Of a stretch of DNA of 64,000 nt, positions 36,755-47,363 are shown piece after piece. A program made the position numbers and the translations under genes. The first letter of the stretch is position 1. Every line of letters starts with the position of its first letter. Origin of the DNA: Scytonematopsis contorta HA4267-MV1 (GTDB lineage: Bacteria > Cyanobacteriota > Cyanobacteriia > Cyanobacteriales > Nostocaceae); contig JAHHIC010000060.1 of assembly GCA_019359035.1 (NCBI GenBank), positions 62,001-126,000 on the forward strand, written 5' to 3'. Below the pieces are notes generated by a model. That model saw only the letters and a program-made list of their open reading frames with translations, was not told the DNA's origin and made no database searches.

Positions 36755-37483
36755 ATGACCAAACAAGGCAAAGTATATTTAATAGGAGCCGGACCAGGAG
36801 ATATAGATTACCTGAGCGTCAAAGCCTATAATCTTTTAAAGAAAGCTGAGGTATTGATTTACGATGCTTTAGTCGATGCTCAGTTATTGTCTCTAGTCCC
36901 AACAGACTGTTTAAACTTAGACATGGGTAAACGTGGGGGTAAACCCAGCACACCCCAAGCTGAAATTAATAACTTGTTGGTGCAATACGCTAACCAGGGC
37001 AAACTAGTTATTAGATTAAAATCAGGAGACCCCTTTATATTCGGACGAGTAAGCGCAGAAATAGAAGCACTAAAAGCAAACTCTTGCGAATTTGAAGTTG
37101 TACCAGGAATTTCTTCAGCCACAGCAGCACCAACTTTTGCGGGAATTCCTCTGACTGACCCGGTGATGAGTCGATGTTTTGCCGTCCTGACCGCTCACGA
37201 CCCTGACGTGTTGGACTGGGAAGCCCTATCCAGATTAGAAACTCTAGTAATATTAATGGGTGGAAAAAATTTCCCAGAAATTATATACCGTCTCAAACGT
37301 CACGGCAAAACCTTAACCACACCCATAGCTATAATTCGATGGGCAGGTACATCAGAGCAAAAAATTTGGAGCGGAAATTTAGGAAATATATTAGAGAAAA
37401 TAGAAGGGGAATCATTATCGCCAGCGGTAATCGTAGTTGGGGAAGTCGTGGGATTACGCGATTATTTAACTGATTCCAATTAA
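36755..37483 (+). CDS. cobA: Uroporphyrinogen-III C-methyltransferase
   Basis: The 242-residue protein has the tetrapyrrole methylase signature: VYLIGAGPGDIDYLSVKA, VIRLKSGDPFIFGR, and VVPGISSATAAPTFAGIPL, then LVILMGGKNF. It adds two methyl groups to uroporphyrinogen III to give precorrin-2 for sirohaem and cobalamin. The ATG at 36755 is chosen over an adjacent TTG. Only five bases separate it from the phosphatase stop, so the two genes are probably cotranscribed. No riboswitch was recognised upstream. Confidence 0.92.
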   Translation: MTKQGKVYLIGAGPGDIDYLSVKAYNLLKKAEVLIYDALVDAQLLSLVPTDCLNLDMGKRGGKPSTPQAEINNLLVQYANQGKLVIRLKSGDPFIFGRVSAEIEALKANSCEFEVVPGISSATAAPTFAGIPLTDPVMSRCFAVLTAHDPDVLDWEALSRLETLVILMGGKNFPEIIYRLKRHGKTLTTPIAIIRWAGTSEQKIWSGNLGNILEKIEGESLSPAVIVVGEVVGLRDYLTDSN

Positions 37484-37496
37484 CTTAAACTCTCTC

Positions 37497-37530
37497 TTCC
37501 CTTGGCTACCTTGGCTTCTTGGCGGTTCGT
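37497..37530. repeat. CCTTGGCTACCTTGGC repeat
   Basis: Inverted copy of the element at 6408-6448, in the 136-bp gap upstream of carB. Confidence 0.5.
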
Positions 37531-37619
37531 AATTTACACATTGAATGTTTTTATGGCGTTAAAGAACCTTAAAATAAATCACGGTTCGTATTCTCCTACT
37601 AAAAGCCTACTCTACTACT

Positions 37620-40600
37620 ATGCCTCGTCGCTCCGACCTGAAAAAGATTTTGCTGCTAGGCTCTGGTCCCATTGTTATCGGACAAGCCTGTGAATTTGAC
37701 TATTCTGGTACACAAGCCTGTAAATCCTTACGTGAAGAAGGTTATGAGGTAGTACTAGCTAACTCGAATCCTGCTACCATCATGACCGACCCGGAAACTG
37801 CGGAACGGACTTATATTGAACCGCTGACACCAGAAATAGTCGAAAAAATTATCGAAAAAGAACGTCCAGACGCTTTATTGCCGACAATGGGGGGACAAAC
37901 AGCCCTAAATATTGCTGTTGCTCTGGCGAAAAATGGGGTTTTAGACAAGTACAATGTAGAATTAATTGGCGCAAAACTACCCGCTATAGAAAAAGCGGAA
38001 GACCGGAAGTTGTTTAACGAGGCTATGGCTCGTATTGGGGTAAATGTTTGTCCTAGTGGAACTGCTTCGACACTGGAAGAAGCAAAAGGCATTGCCCAAA
38101 AAATTGGTACTTACCCTTTAATTATTCGTCCCGCATTTACGATGGGTGGTACAGGTGGTGGTATTGCCTATAATGAAGAGGAATTTAGCGAGATGGCACA
38201 AGGGGGTATAGATGCTAGCCCTGTTTCGCAAATTCTTATCGACCAGTCACTATTAGGTTGGAAGGAATATGAGCTAGAAGTAATGCGCGACTTAGTAGAT
38301 AACGTCGTAATTATTTGCTCCATCGAAAACCTCGACCCAATGGGTATCCACACCGGTGACTCTATAACCGTAGCTCCAGCCCAAACCCTAACAGACAAAG
38401 AATACCAGCGTCTGCGGGATATGTCGATAAAAATTATTCGGGAAATTGGTGTAGAAACGGGTGGTTCCAACATTCAATTCGCGGTCAACCCGATGAATGG
38501 GGATGTAGTAGTTATCGAGATGAACCCCCGTGTTTCCCGCAGTTCGGCTTTAGCTTCCAAAGCCACAGGCTTCCCAATAGCAAAAATTGCAGCAAAATTA
38601 GCTGTAGGTTATTCTTTGGATGAAATTAGAAACGACATCACCAAGAAAACACCCGCTTCTTTTGAACCAACAATTGATTATGTAGTCACCAAAGTCCCTC
38701 GCTTTGCTTTTGAAAAATTCCCTGGTTCGGAAGCTGTACTGACCACACAAATGAAGTCGGTCGGTGAAGCAATGTCTATCGGTCGTACATTTAACGAATC
38801 TTTTCAAAAAGCCTTACGTTCCTTAGAAACTGGACGTGCTGGGTGGGGATGCGATAAACCAGAAAAACTTCCCAGTGGTGAACAAATACGTCCCCAATTA
38901 CGAACACCAAACCCGGAACGTATTTTCGCAGTGCGTCATGCGATGTTACTGGGTATGAGTAGCGAAGAAATTTATGAACTTACAGGTATTGACCCCTGGT
39001 TCCTTGATAAATTGCAGCAACTATTGGATGTAGAAAAATTCCTCAAACGAACTCCGTTGCAGCAAATAACCTCGCAAAAAATGTATGAAATCAAGCGAGA
39101 AGGTTTTAGTGACAAGCAAATAGCTTACGCGACCAAAACCAAAGAAGATGAAGTTAGAGCTTTCCGCAAACAACTTGGTGTTATCCCAGTTTACAAAACA
39201 GTAGATACCTGTGCGGCTGAATTTGAGGCATTTACCCCTTATCACTACTCTACCTACGAAGACGTAACCGAAATCACAGCCACCACAAAACCCAAAGTGA
39301 TGATTTTAGGAGGTGGTCCTAATCGTATTGGACAGGGAATCGAGTTTGACTATTGCTGTTGTCATGCTGCATACGCACTTAGAGGTGCAGGTTATGAAAC
39401 AATCATGGTGAACTCTAACCCGGAAACTGTTTCCACAGACTACGACACCAGCGACCGACTTTATTTTGAACCCTTAACAAAAGAAGATGTCCTCAATATT
39501 ATAGAGGCAGAAAATCCAGTCGGTGTCATTATCCAATTTGGTGGACAAACTCCATTAAAATTATCAGTCCCTTTATATGAATATTTGCAGGGAACGGGAA
39601 ATCAGGAGGAAAGTATTACTAAAATTTGGGGTACTTCTCCAGACTCCATCGACGCTGCAGAAAACCGAGAGCGGTTTGAGAAAATACTCCAAGAGTTAAA
39701 CATTGCTCAACCACCCAATGGAATTGCTCGCACTTATGAAGATGCGCTAATTGTTGCAAAACGTATCGGTTATCCTGTAGTGGTGCGTCCTAGCTATGTA
39801 TTAGGTGGACGTGCTATGGAAATAGTCTACTCCGATACAGAATTAGAAAGATACATGACTTTTGCGGTGCAGGTTGAACCAGAACACCCGATTTTAATCG
39901 ATAAATTCTTGGAAAATGCCATAGAAGTGGATGTTGATGCTATTGCTGACCAAACCGGACAAGTGGTAATTGGTGGCATTATGGAACATATTGAACAAGC
40001 AGGTATTCACTCAGGTGACTCAGCTTGCGTGCTTCCTTCCATTTCTTTGTCACCTGAGGTTTTAAGTCAAATTAGAACCTGGACAGAACAGCTAGCCAAA
40101 TCTTTAAAAGTCATCGGGTTGATGAATATTCAATTTGCAGTCGTGGGTCTTGCTAGCAAATCTCCCCAGGTATACATTTTGGAAGCCAATCCCCGTGCAT
40201 CCCGCACCGTACCCTTTGTATCTAAAGCTACTGGCATACCCCTAGCAAAAATGGCTGCTTTAATTATGTCAGGTAAAACTTTAGAAGAGTTGAAATTTAC
40301 CAAAGAAGTCATCCCAACCCACATCGCAGTCAAGGAAGCTGTATTACCCTTTAATAAATTCCCTGGTACAGATACTATTTTGGGTCCTGAAATGCGGTCA
40401 ACAGGGGAAGTAATGGGAATTGACACCGACTTTGGACGAGCTTTTGCCAAAGCGGAATTAGCTGCTGGGGAAATTTTACCAATGACGGGAACAGTATTTG
40501 TATCTATGAATGACCGGGATAAAACTGCTGTTGTCGCTGTGACCCAGGAATTTATCAACATGGGCTTTTCCGTAATTGCAACAGAAGGCACTCGTCGCAG

Positions 40601-40886
40601 TTTAAAAGAACATGGTTTGGATGTAGAGTTAATCCTAAAGCTTCACGAAGGTCGTCCTCACGTTCTCGATGCCATCAAAAATCGTAAAATCCAACTTATT
40701 GTCAACTCCCCCTCCGGAGAAGAAGCGCAAAGTGATGCACGATTAATTCGTAGGACTGCACTATCTTATAAAATTCCCACTATCACCACTATCGCTGGTG
40801 CTAAAGCAACTGCTGCTGCTATCAAGTCGTTACAGCACACAACCTTGGATGTGAAAATCATTCAGGAATATAGTGTCAATGGGTAA
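37620..40886 (+). CDS. carB: Carbamoyl-phosphate synthase large subunit
   Basis: The 1088-residue protein is full length. It has two ATP-grasp halves: [20 protein letters not shown] and [20 protein letters not shown] mark their starts, with [16 protein letters not shown] and [17 protein letters not shown] as ATP-binding loops. The C-terminal MGS-like allosteric domain includes [20 protein letters not shown]. It makes carbamoyl phosphate for pyrimidine and arginine synthesis; carA is not in the window. The stop codon TAA is the first TAA of a tandem repeat tract, so the tract has grown right up to or into the gene's end. Confidence 0.97.
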   Translation: MPRRSDLKKILLLGSGPIVIGQACEFDYSGTQACKSLREEGYEVVLANSNPATIMTDPETAERTYIEPLTPEIVEKIIEKERPDALLPTMGGQTALNIAVALAKNGVLDKYNVELIGAKLPAIEKAEDRKLFNEAMARIGVNVCPSGTASTLEEAKGIAQKIGTYPLIIRPAFTMGGTGGGIAYNEEEFSEMAQGGIDASPVSQILIDQSLLGWKEYELEVMRDLVDNVVIICSIENLDPMGIHTGDSITVAPAQTLTDKEYQRLRDMSIKIIREIGVETGGSNIQFAVNPMNGDVVVIEMNPRVSRSSALASKATGFPIAKIAAKLAVGYSLDEIRNDITKKTPASFEPTIDYVVTKVPRFAFEKFPGSEAVLTTQMKSVGEAMSIGRTFNESFQKALRSLETGRAGWGCDKPEKLPSGEQIRPQLRTPNPERIFAVRHAMLLGMSSEEIYELTGIDPWFLDKLQQLLDVEKFLKRTPLQQITSQKMYEIKREGFSDKQIAYATKTKEDEVRAFRKQLGVIPVYKTVDTCAAEFEAFTPYHYSTYEDVTEITATTKPKVMILGGGPNRIGQGIEFDYCCCHAAYALRGAGYETIMVNSNPETVSTDYDTSDRLYFEPLTKEDVLNIIEAENPVGVIIQFGGQTPLKLSVPLYEYLQGTGNQEESITKIWGTSPDSIDAAENRERFEKILQELNIAQPPNGIARTYEDALIVAKRIGYPVVVRPSYVLGGRAMEIVYSDTELERYMTFAVQVEPEHPILIDKFLENAIEVDVDAIADQTGQVVIGGIMEHIEQAGIHSGDSACVLPSISLSPEVLSQIRTWTEQLAKSLKVIGLMNIQFAVVGLASKSPQVYILEANPRASRTVPFVSKATGIPLAKMAALIMSGKTLEELKFTKEVIPTHIAVKEAVLPFNKFPGTDTILGPEMRSTGEVMGIDTDFGRAFAKAELAAGEILPMTGTVFVSMNDRDKTAVVAVTQEFINMGFSVIATEGTRRSLKEHGLDVELILKLHEGRPHVLDAIKNRKIQLIVNSPSGEEAQSDARLIRRTALSYKIPTITTIAGAKATAAAIKSLQHTTLDVKIIQEYSVNG

Positions 40887-41087
40887 TGGGTAATGGGTAA
40901 TGGGTAATGGGTAATGGGTAATGGGTAATGGGTAATGGGGAATGGGGAATGGGGGGTGGGGAATGGGGAATGGGGAGTAGTCAGCAATTACCAATTACCA
41001 ATTACCAATTACCAATTACCAATTACCAATTACCAATTACCAATTACCAATTACCAACTACCAATTACCAATTACCAATTACCAACC
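40880..41087. repeat. Inverted pair of GGGTAAT and ATTACCA tandem tracts
   Basis: About nine GGGTAAT units with GGGGAATGGGGAA variants run to about 40978; after a short spacer about fifteen ATTACCA units run in the complementary sense. The two arms could form a long imperfect hairpin and may terminate carB transcription. Same family as 12893 and 13255. Confidence 0.9.
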
Positions 41088-41859
41088 CACTAAATCAAAT
41101 TTTTGTTAAGCAATTGTAATTATTTATACTGGAGTCTTGATATGCCTTTTTAATCGTGAGATAATGTAGCTTAAGTAACTTGAGTTCCAGGATTCAAGTT
41201 TTATAAAAACAAATGTATAAAAAGATAATCGATTATGAGAAAATCAGTGTTTTTCATAAGGAGAGTCAGAAAAATCTATAGAAATCATTACAAATCTTCA
41301 GAAATGTTTGCTAAATTTTGTTTTCCTAGATGCATCAATTTTCATAACTTCATAGATAGTCTTTTATTAACTGCTGTTGCAGCCAAAACCCTCTGACAGT
41401 TAAAAAAGTCATTCAATATGCCACAAGTATTCTTCCTTTTAGCTCTTGACACAGTTCCCAGGATTTGTACTTGCCTTAGAGGTAATTAATTTATTGCCTC
41501 TTGTATTGTAATATCTAAGTACTATCTACTGCATAAGTTCAAAAAGTGAAAACTAAAAAAATCTATCGTAGCGGGTAGTGCAATGCCTCTCATAAATGTT
41601 ACAATTTTTAACAAAGATAACAAGAAGGAATGTTTAACTAATAACCTTTTATCTAACTCAAGATACTTGTGCGAAAAGGAGGAAGAACAGTAAGCTCACT
41701 TAATTAGTCACAAAGTTTGACACCCAAACACCGAGAATATCGGTATTGCAGTTGCAATTGCAACCTGGGTTCCCAGTTCATCTGGGAGGTATCCCCTGCA
41801 GGCATCTATCAAGTTTCACAGCCTACCATCAAACCCACCCATAGCAGAAGATAAGCGCC
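41088..41859. promoter_or_regulatory. Long gene-free leader of the sigma factor gene
   Basis: About 770 bases with no credible gene. Nearest the start codon are small inverted repeats such as CTGGGTTCCCAG (about 41766-41777), and an AAAAGGAGGAAG (about 41677) followed by only a few codons and a stop, possibly a leader peptide. A long leader fits light- or nitrogen-regulated group 2 sigma genes; that is inference. Confidence 0.4.
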
Positions 41860-42816
41860 ATGAAGACCGCTCAGACAGCTACAGACCTCGTGCGGACATA
41901 CCTGCGTGAAATTGGCAAAGTCCCATTGTTAACTCACGAAGAGGAAATCTTTTTTGGGAAACAAGTCCAACGTCTGGCGCAGTTAAACGAGGTGAGAGAA
42001 TCTCTTACTATCGCATTAAACAAAGAACCTACGCTCCAAGAATGGGCAACATCCGCCAATATTGAGCTAGCGGAACTGAACGAAGTTATTGCAGAAGGGG
42101 AAATAGCCAAGCGCAAGATGGTCGAAGCCAATTTGCGACTGGTTGTATCTGTTGCCAAAAAATATATAAAGCGCAATGTTGACCTCTTAGACTTAATCCA
42201 AGAAGGTAGCATTGGTATGCAACGTGGTGTAGAAAAGTTTGACCCTACCAAAGGATATAGATTCTCAACCTATGCCTATTGGTGGATTCGCCAAGCAATA
42301 ACTCGTGCTATAGCGGAGAAAGGCCGTACTATTCGTTTACCAATTCATATTACAGAAAAGCTAAATAAAATTAAAAAAGCCCAGCGCTCTTTATCTCAAA
42401 CTTTGGGACATGCACCCTCTGTTGGAGAATTAGCACAAGAATTAGATTTAACTCCTAAACAAGTGCGAGAGTATTTGGAAAAAGCTCGTTTACCATTATC
42501 TTTAGATTTAAGACTGGGAGATAACTACGACACCGAATTAGGGGAAATGTTAGAAGACCCAGGTGCTTGTCCGGAGGAATTCGTGGTGCAAGACGCTTTA
42601 TCTAAAGACTTAGAGCGAATGATGGCACATTTGACTCCACAACAAAAAGAAGTAATATCGCTACGTTTTGGTTTGAATAATGGACAAGCCATGACTCTAG
42701 CAAAAATAGGGGAACAATTAAATATCAGTCGGGAACGTGTAAGACAAATTGAACGGGAGGCATTAACTAAGCTTCGTAAATCTAAAGCCGATATGAATGA
42801 ATATTTGGCTAGTTAG
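41860..42816 (+). CDS. Group 2 RNA polymerase sigma-70 factor
   Basis: The 318-residue protein lacks the long N-terminal region of the principal sigma factor but has regions 1.2 to 4.2. Region 1.2 is [21 protein letters not shown]. Region 2 has [19 protein letters not shown] and [20 protein letters not shown]. Region 4.2 has [20 protein letters not shown]. This matches the non-essential RpoD-like sigma factors of cyanobacteria (SigB/C/D/E set), which steer stress, light, carbon or nitrogen responses. The exact member cannot be fixed by eye. It is monocistronic with a long leader. Confidence 0.93.
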   Translation: MKTAQTATDLVRTYLREIGKVPLLTHEEEIFFGKQVQRLAQLNEVRESLTIALNKEPTLQEWATSANIELAELNEVIAEGEIAKRKMVEANLRLVVSVAKKYIKRNVDLLDLIQEGSIGMQRGVEKFDPTKGYRFSTYAYWWIRQAITRAIAEKGRTIRLPIHITEKLNKIKKAQRSLSQTLGHAPSVGELAQELDLTPKQVREYLEKARLPLSLDLRLGDNYDTELGEMLEDPGACPEEFVVQDALSKDLERMMAHLTPQQKEVISLRFGLNNGQAMTLAKIGEQLNISRERVRQIEREALTKLRKSKADMNEYLAS

Positions 42817-42821
42817 TTAAC

Positions 42822-42864
42822 TGTTGACTGTTGACTGGTGAGTGTCAACCGTCAACCGTCAACA
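42822..42864. repeat. GTTGACT/GTCAACC heptamer repeats
   Basis: TTAACTGTTGACTGTTGACT followed by inverted GTCAACCGTCAACCGTCAAC, forming a potential hairpin right after the sigma factor stop codon, where it may act as a terminator. Confidence 0.8.
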
Positions 42865-43132
42865 AATAGGTGAAAAATCCGTGCTTGTTGGTACGGTTAC
42901 AACGACTGTCATCTAAATTAGTAGATTGTTACATTAGTTTGCATAAACTAATAACAGAGACTAGTACAGCGGGTGTAAAATCAACCCGGAGCAAAAACGG
43001 CTCAAAAGTTTAAAAATAAGAGTTTTCCGACTTTTAAAGTTTGACTTTTGACGAATACGAACGGTACTAGCTTTGTCAATACACTCCACAGGGGTCTAAA
43101 ATTGAATTCACCCAACAACACTTGTGGTTTCT

Positions 43133-43141
43133 AAAGGAGGT
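43133..43141 (+). promoter_or_regulatory. Strong Shine-Dalgarno AAAGGAGGT
   Basis: Five bases before the GTG at 43147. It decides this non-ATG start for the DUF760 gene. The 42865-43132 stretch before it is a gene-free leader with no recognised RNA. Confidence 0.85.
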
Positions 43142-43146
43142 ACAAA

Positions 43147-43503
43147 GTGAGTAACCAATCCAATCGAGTATCGGAATTTTTTGATAGCGAACCTGAAACT
43201 AGTAATTTATTATGGCAGTATGTTAGGTCTTTAAGTCCTGAGACTGTTAATCAGTTATCTAAGCCTACTTCTACTGAAGTTTTTCAGGTAATAGAGCGCA
43301 ACATTGTTGGATTATTGGGGAATCTCCCTTCTGAACACTTTGGTGTGACCATTACTACCAACCGTGAGAGTTTGGGACGGCTTTTAGCTTCTGCTATGAT
43401 TAGTGGTTATTTTTTGCGTAATGCGGAACAAAGAATGAACTTTGAAATCTCTTTGCAAGGTGTTGAGGCTGTTAATACCGAAAGTAGTAATGGTGACCAG
43501 TAG
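43147..43503 (+). CDS. DUF760 family protein
   Basis: The 118-residue protein starts at GTG behind a strong ribosome site. It has the DUF760 pattern: LLWQYVRSLSPETVNQLSKP, EVFQVIERNIVGLLGNLPSE, FGVTITTNRESLGRLLASAM and SGYFLRNAEQRMNFE. The family occurs in cyanobacteria and chloroplast-targeted plant proteins; some plant members are degradation substrates linked to chloroplast proteostasis, but no function in cyanobacteria is known to me. It is soluble and has its own leader. Confidence 0.88.
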   Translation: MSNQSNRVSEFFDSEPETSNLLWQYVRSLSPETVNQLSKPTSTEVFQVIERNIVGLLGNLPSEHFGVTITTNRESLGRLLASAMISGYFLRNAEQRMNFEISLQGVEAVNTESSNGDQ

Positions 43504-43683
43504 CTGATGGACAATGATATATTTTAGCTTAAAGGGTGCTAATAACAGCACAAGTGTTGTTTTGTGTTTCGACTCATTGTTCTGGTTCCCTCTCCAGGGA
43601 GGGGGAATGGTTTTGTATTTTTAAATTTATTATTCTAAATAATATTCATAATTATCGGTAATATTGAGCTAAACCCCCACGAC

Positions 43684-43728
43684 TAGAGACGTTAGACGTA
43701 GAGACGTTACATGTAACGTCTCTACATT
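43684..43728. repeat. GAGACGTTACATGTAACGTC palindromic repeat
   Basis: TAGAGACGTTACATGTAACG with its complementary half, preceded by a partial copy TAGAGACGTTAGACG. Related copies are at 55618-55656 and, in a variant, 58636-58880 and 53283-53308. Confidence 0.85.
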
Positions 43729-43778
43729 GTGTTGGGTTTGTGATAATGTTTTACTCGTTAATATAGTTTCCCGAACTA

Positions 43779-44228
43779 ATGAGCCAAAGCAATTCTACCC
43801 CACCTCATAAAATTATTGGTGTTGCTGTTATCTGGAACGACCAAAAACAAATTTTGATTGACCGTCGTCTTCCAGGGGGAACAATGGGAGGTTTATGGGA
43901 ATTTCCAGGGGGTAAAATTGAACCCGGTGAAACAGTGTCTGAATGTATTAAGCGGGAAATTAAAGAAGAATTGGGAATTGAAATTAAAGTGGGGGAACAT
44001 TTAATTAGTATTGACCATACTTATACCCACTTGCGTGTTACTTTGACAGTTCATCACTGTCACCATGTGGAGGGAGTTCCTCAACCGCTTGAATGCGATG
44101 AAGTACGCTGGGTGAGCTTAGATGAGTTGTATAATTTTACCTTTCCCGAAGCTAATACTCAAATTATTCGCGCTTTGGAAGATTGGCAACTGGGAGTGGG
44201 GAGTTGGGAGTCTCCCTACTTTGGATAG
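43779..44228 (+). CDS. mutT: Nudix hydrolase, MutT-like
   Basis: The 149-residue protein has a full Nudix box ([20 protein letters not shown] then ELGI) and the MutT-like start [19 protein letters not shown] with GGLWEFPGG. It would hydrolyse 8-oxo-dGTP and similar oxidised nucleotides. The last residues ([12 protein letters not shown]) come from a GGGAGTGGGGAGTTGGGAG repeat tract, so its natural C-terminus has been extended. It overlaps the convergent sasA end by 13 bases. Confidence 0.88.
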   Translation: MSQSNSTPPHKIIGVAVIWNDQKQILIDRRLPGGTMGGLWEFPGGKIEPGETVSECIKREIKEELGIEIKVGEHLISIDHTYTHLRVTLTVHHCHHVEGVPQPLECDEVRWVSLDELYNFTFPEANTQIIRALEDWQLGVGSWESPYFG

Positions 44229-45430
44229 ACTGGCAATGTAAAGTGAAACCAGGCTCCACCACCGGAATTTGGACTGACCCATATTTGACCGTAGTGTGCT
44301 CTGATTATACGTTGACATAAACTTAGACCAATTCCATATCCGTCTTTTTCTTCATCCCTTTCCAGACGGAAGTGATTTTCAAAAATGCGATCACGATTTT
44401 CTTCGGGAATACCGGGTCCTGTGTCACCGATACTAAATTGAATTTTTTGAGTGGTGCGGTGTAATGCCACAATAGTAATCGTACCACCTTCAGGAGTATA
44501 TTTTATGGCATTATCTACCAGGTTCACCAGTACTTGTCGAATGCGCTCTGGGTCGGCATAAACTTTGGGTAAGTCGTTGGGAATATCTCTTTGTATTTTG
44601 TGATATTTCGCTTTGTAACGGACACGCATCTCCTCTAGAACTTGTTCGCAGAGGGGTCTGATATCCATTTTTTCGGGTGTAATCCAAACTTCTGCGTCTT
44701 TGCCACGAGCCACCTGCAACAAGTCGGTGACCATTCGATTGATATTTTGGGTTTGAGTACGGGCTTGTTGTAATAAATACGAGGTTAAATTTGGCTTGAG
44801 ACGGTCAAATGCTCCGGTTTCGGAATTATAGTTATTTAATAGAGTGTCTATGGCAATCACAGCAGCAGTTAATGGATTACGCAGGTCATGAGCTAACATT
44901 GCAATTACTCTATCTTTAAACTGTAATTGTTCTTCTAGTTTCTCTTTCTCTTGTTTGAGGCGAAAAATTTCATCAGAAAGTTTTATTAATTCCGCAGAAG
45001 CCGCAACTGAACGGATAGAAACATTTTGCGATTCTACATTGCCATTTTGCGAATCTTCAACTGGTTGTAACGAATTAAGTGATTGTACGTATTCAGCTGC
45101 GGAATCTTGCCACTTAGGCCACCAATCTTTTAACTGAGTAATTATATTACTACCAGCCAAAACTTGCTTGGGTTCAGGGTGTATTTTGATTAATGCAGGT
45201 GTTGCGACCAGTTTAAACTCTTCAGCTAAATAAGGTTTCTCCCCAACATCAACTATTTCTAGGTCAAATTGGTAATCTGCATGTAACTTCTCTAAATACG
45301 CACGTATTTGTTGTACTTTTTGTCGGGACTTAGGCCGTTCATCGACAAACAGTAACAATTGAAGTGGGGCCTCTAAATTTTGCTGTGGCTGGGACGCTTG
45401 CATGTAATGTTGTTTCAGCACTGGTAACAA
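44216..45430 (-). CDS. sasA: Adaptive-response sensory histidine kinase of the circadian clock
   Basis: The 404-residue protein has an N-terminal KaiB-like thioredoxin-fold domain (about 20-105: [40 protein letters not shown]). A linker and helix lead to the kinase core with H box [10 protein letters not shown] (His181), N box [13 protein letters not shown] and G boxes GDTGPGIPE and GYGIGLSL. SasA binds KaiC and relays clock phase to RpaA. It may start at 45403 (MQASQPQQN). kai genes are not in the window. Its 3' end overlaps the Nudix gene. Confidence 0.95.
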   Translation of the reverse strand: MLPVLKQHYMQASQPQQNLEAPLQLLLFVDERPKSRQKVQQIRAYLEKLHADYQFDLEIVDVGEKPYLAEEFKLVATPALIKIHPEPKQVLAGSNIITQLKDWWPKWQDSAAEYVQSLNSLQPVEDSQNGNVESQNVSIRSVAASAELIKLSDEIFRLKQEKEKLEEQLQFKDRVIAMLAHDLRNPLTAAVIAIDTLLNNYNSETGAFDRLKPNLTSYLLQQARTQTQNINRMVTDLLQVARGKDAEVWITPEKMDIRPLCEQVLEEMRVRYKAKYHKIQRDIPNDLPKVYADPERIRQVLVNLVDNAIKYTPEGGTITIVALHRTTQKIQFSIGDTGPGIPEENRDRIFENHFRLERDEEKDGYGIGLSLCQRIIRAHYGQIWVSPNSGGGAWFHFTLPVYPK

Positions 45431-45678
45431 ACCGACGATGCTTTGAAAAGAGTGAAATTGACTAACTAAATGATTTGAGTATTTAGATTAAGGATTGTAT
45501 CATTACACACAAATACCATAGTTGAAACTATGGAAGAAATCTAAAAATCAAAATCCAAATCAGAAATTCCTTGACGAATGTCTAATGACTATCTGTCGAG
45601 GGGATGGTCGTTCCAATTTTTTGAATTTAATATCGATTTAATAACCATTTTAGATTTCTCATAACGTATCTTTTTAAT

Positions 45679-47235
45679 ATGCGAAATATAGCTCTTGGTT
45701 TTTTGCTGCCTTTTTTGGTTGCTTTCACACCCTCAAGGTCTTTTGGGGCTGAATCTCAACCGCATTTTTCGCAAAATTCGCCGAAACAGTCAGGTAAGGC
45801 AGATACCTTTTATACCAAAGCAAGTTTTTTTGTACAAGAACAAATCAACTTAATTGCTCGTATGGAACGAGCATTTGTGGAACCCGACCCCAATCGACTG
45901 CGAGCAGTGCGGGGACAATTGACCGTTCACACTAAATCAATCGAAGGCTTTTTGAAATTTCAAGAAATTCCTGCGAAAAATTTGTGTCGAACTTTTGCCA
46001 ATGCATCTGGTAACCTCACTCTTCTTAAAAAACAATTAACTGAAGCTCAAGCCGCCGATACACAAGCTAAGATATGGTGTCCCTTGTATTTTTCGAGTCA
46101 GGAACTACTCAAACTTACTCCAGCAATCGATAGACTGTTGTCTCGACGCGGTGAATTAGCATTAGTGCGCGAGTTGCCAATAGTCAGTGGTGAGCGACAA
46201 TCACACCCAGTACTTTCTATCGGAGGAGTGCAACGTCCTGAGTTATCCAAAAAAGCCGCACCATTTGCTTCAACTGAACCCAATTTACCCTTGAGTTTAC
46301 TACCAATTGTTAGACCGGATGCAAAAACAGCCATAGCTGATTATTTACCACCGATACAACCTGCGATAACACCTGATACAGATGCTCTAGCAACATTGGC
46401 AGTTGCAAAACAAATATTGGAAACAGCCAAAACTGCATTTCCGAAAGGAACTAAATTCATAGAACCCCAAGAAACAATAGCAGCACTTGACCGTTTTGCT
46501 TACGACATCGACGCAAAAGAGCCGCAAACTTACGTCAAGTTTCTGGCGATGCCCAATACAGGGATTTTTCGCGTACTACCACATTCAGCTTACCACCGTC
46601 AGTTAAATACTCAAAAGAATCGCTTGCAACCAAGCGTCAGCCAACGTTATCCATTTCCCACCCTGGCACAAACAAAAGACGGTTTTACCCCCAGCTTAAC
46701 ACTTGTGATAGATGCCGATAAATTTCAAATAGTGCAGCAAGGAATAAATTATGGATTTATGGCAAATTTAGGGGATATGCCAATAGAAAAATTAGAACCC
46801 ACCCTAGCTAAAGTTTCGCCACAAACACGAGAATTTTTCCTCAATTACCAGCCACCAAAACAACTTAGTCGTTTACAAATTGAACGTAAACGCTTTTTCA
46901 CTGGCAAGAACCAACCGCACGCTGGTATACCAGCAATGAGCAGTACTCCTATAGCCTTGAATCAAACTTATTTGTTGCGAAAATTCCAGTTTCAGCTACC
47001 ATCCGCAGTTTTAAGCCAAAGTCCGATTTCTCCGCAAGAGCGTCGCGATATTGATGAATTACTGAAAATGCAGAGTAGTGATACGATTGTGGCTTTTCGA
47101 CCCGTACGTCGTCGTAATGACGGTAGTTACACCATCATTTGGCGAATTATTAATCAACTGGATGCACCACAAATTGAGGATTTACACGAACATTTGCGAA
47201 CTAGGGATGGTGAGCGGATTGGCAACGGATTATAA
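45679..47235 (+). CDS. Exported protein of unknown function
   Basis: The 518-residue protein has a signal peptide (MRNIALGFLLPFLVAFTPSR, cut after SFGA). No membrane helix follows. Features are a helical part (about 45-170), a Pro-rich linker (about 190-240) and a C-terminal part with repeated strand-like segments, for example FLAMPNTGIFRVLPHSAY, NYGFMANLGDMPIEKLEP and DTIVAFRPVRRRNDGSYTII. I do not recognise a family. It is probably periplasmic. It lies 128 bases before an SLH-domain lipoprotein on the same strand. Confidence 0.75.
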   Translation: MRNIALGFLLPFLVAFTPSRSFGAESQPHFSQNSPKQSGKADTFYTKASFFVQEQINLIARMERAFVEPDPNRLRAVRGQLTVHTKSIEGFLKFQEIPAKNLCRTFANASGNLTLLKKQLTEAQAADTQAKIWCPLYFSSQELLKLTPAIDRLLSRRGELALVRELPIVSGERQSHPVLSIGGVQRPELSKKAAPFASTEPNLPLSLLPIVRPDAKTAIADYLPPIQPAITPDTDALATLAVAKQILETAKTAFPKGTKFIEPQETIAALDRFAYDIDAKEPQTYVKFLAMPNTGIFRVLPHSAYHRQLNTQKNRLQPSVSQRYPFPTLAQTKDGFTPSLTLVIDADKFQIVQQGINYGFMANLGDMPIEKLEPTLAKVSPQTREFFLNYQPPKQLSRLQIERKRFFTGKNQPHAGIPAMSSTPIALNQTYLLRKFQFQLPSAVLSQSPISPQERRDIDELLKMQSSDTIVAFRPVRRRNDGSYTIIWRIINQLDAPQIEDLHEHLRTRDGERIGNGL

Positions 47236-47363
47236 ACGGATGTAACGGATGACCCCTCATCTCCCTAATCTCTTATGTGGGGTTGGGGGTTCTAATACAA
47301 CATATATAGTCCCCTCTGCGCTAGGGTAGGAGTTGCATATTATGTTGTAATTTTTTTGCGGTT

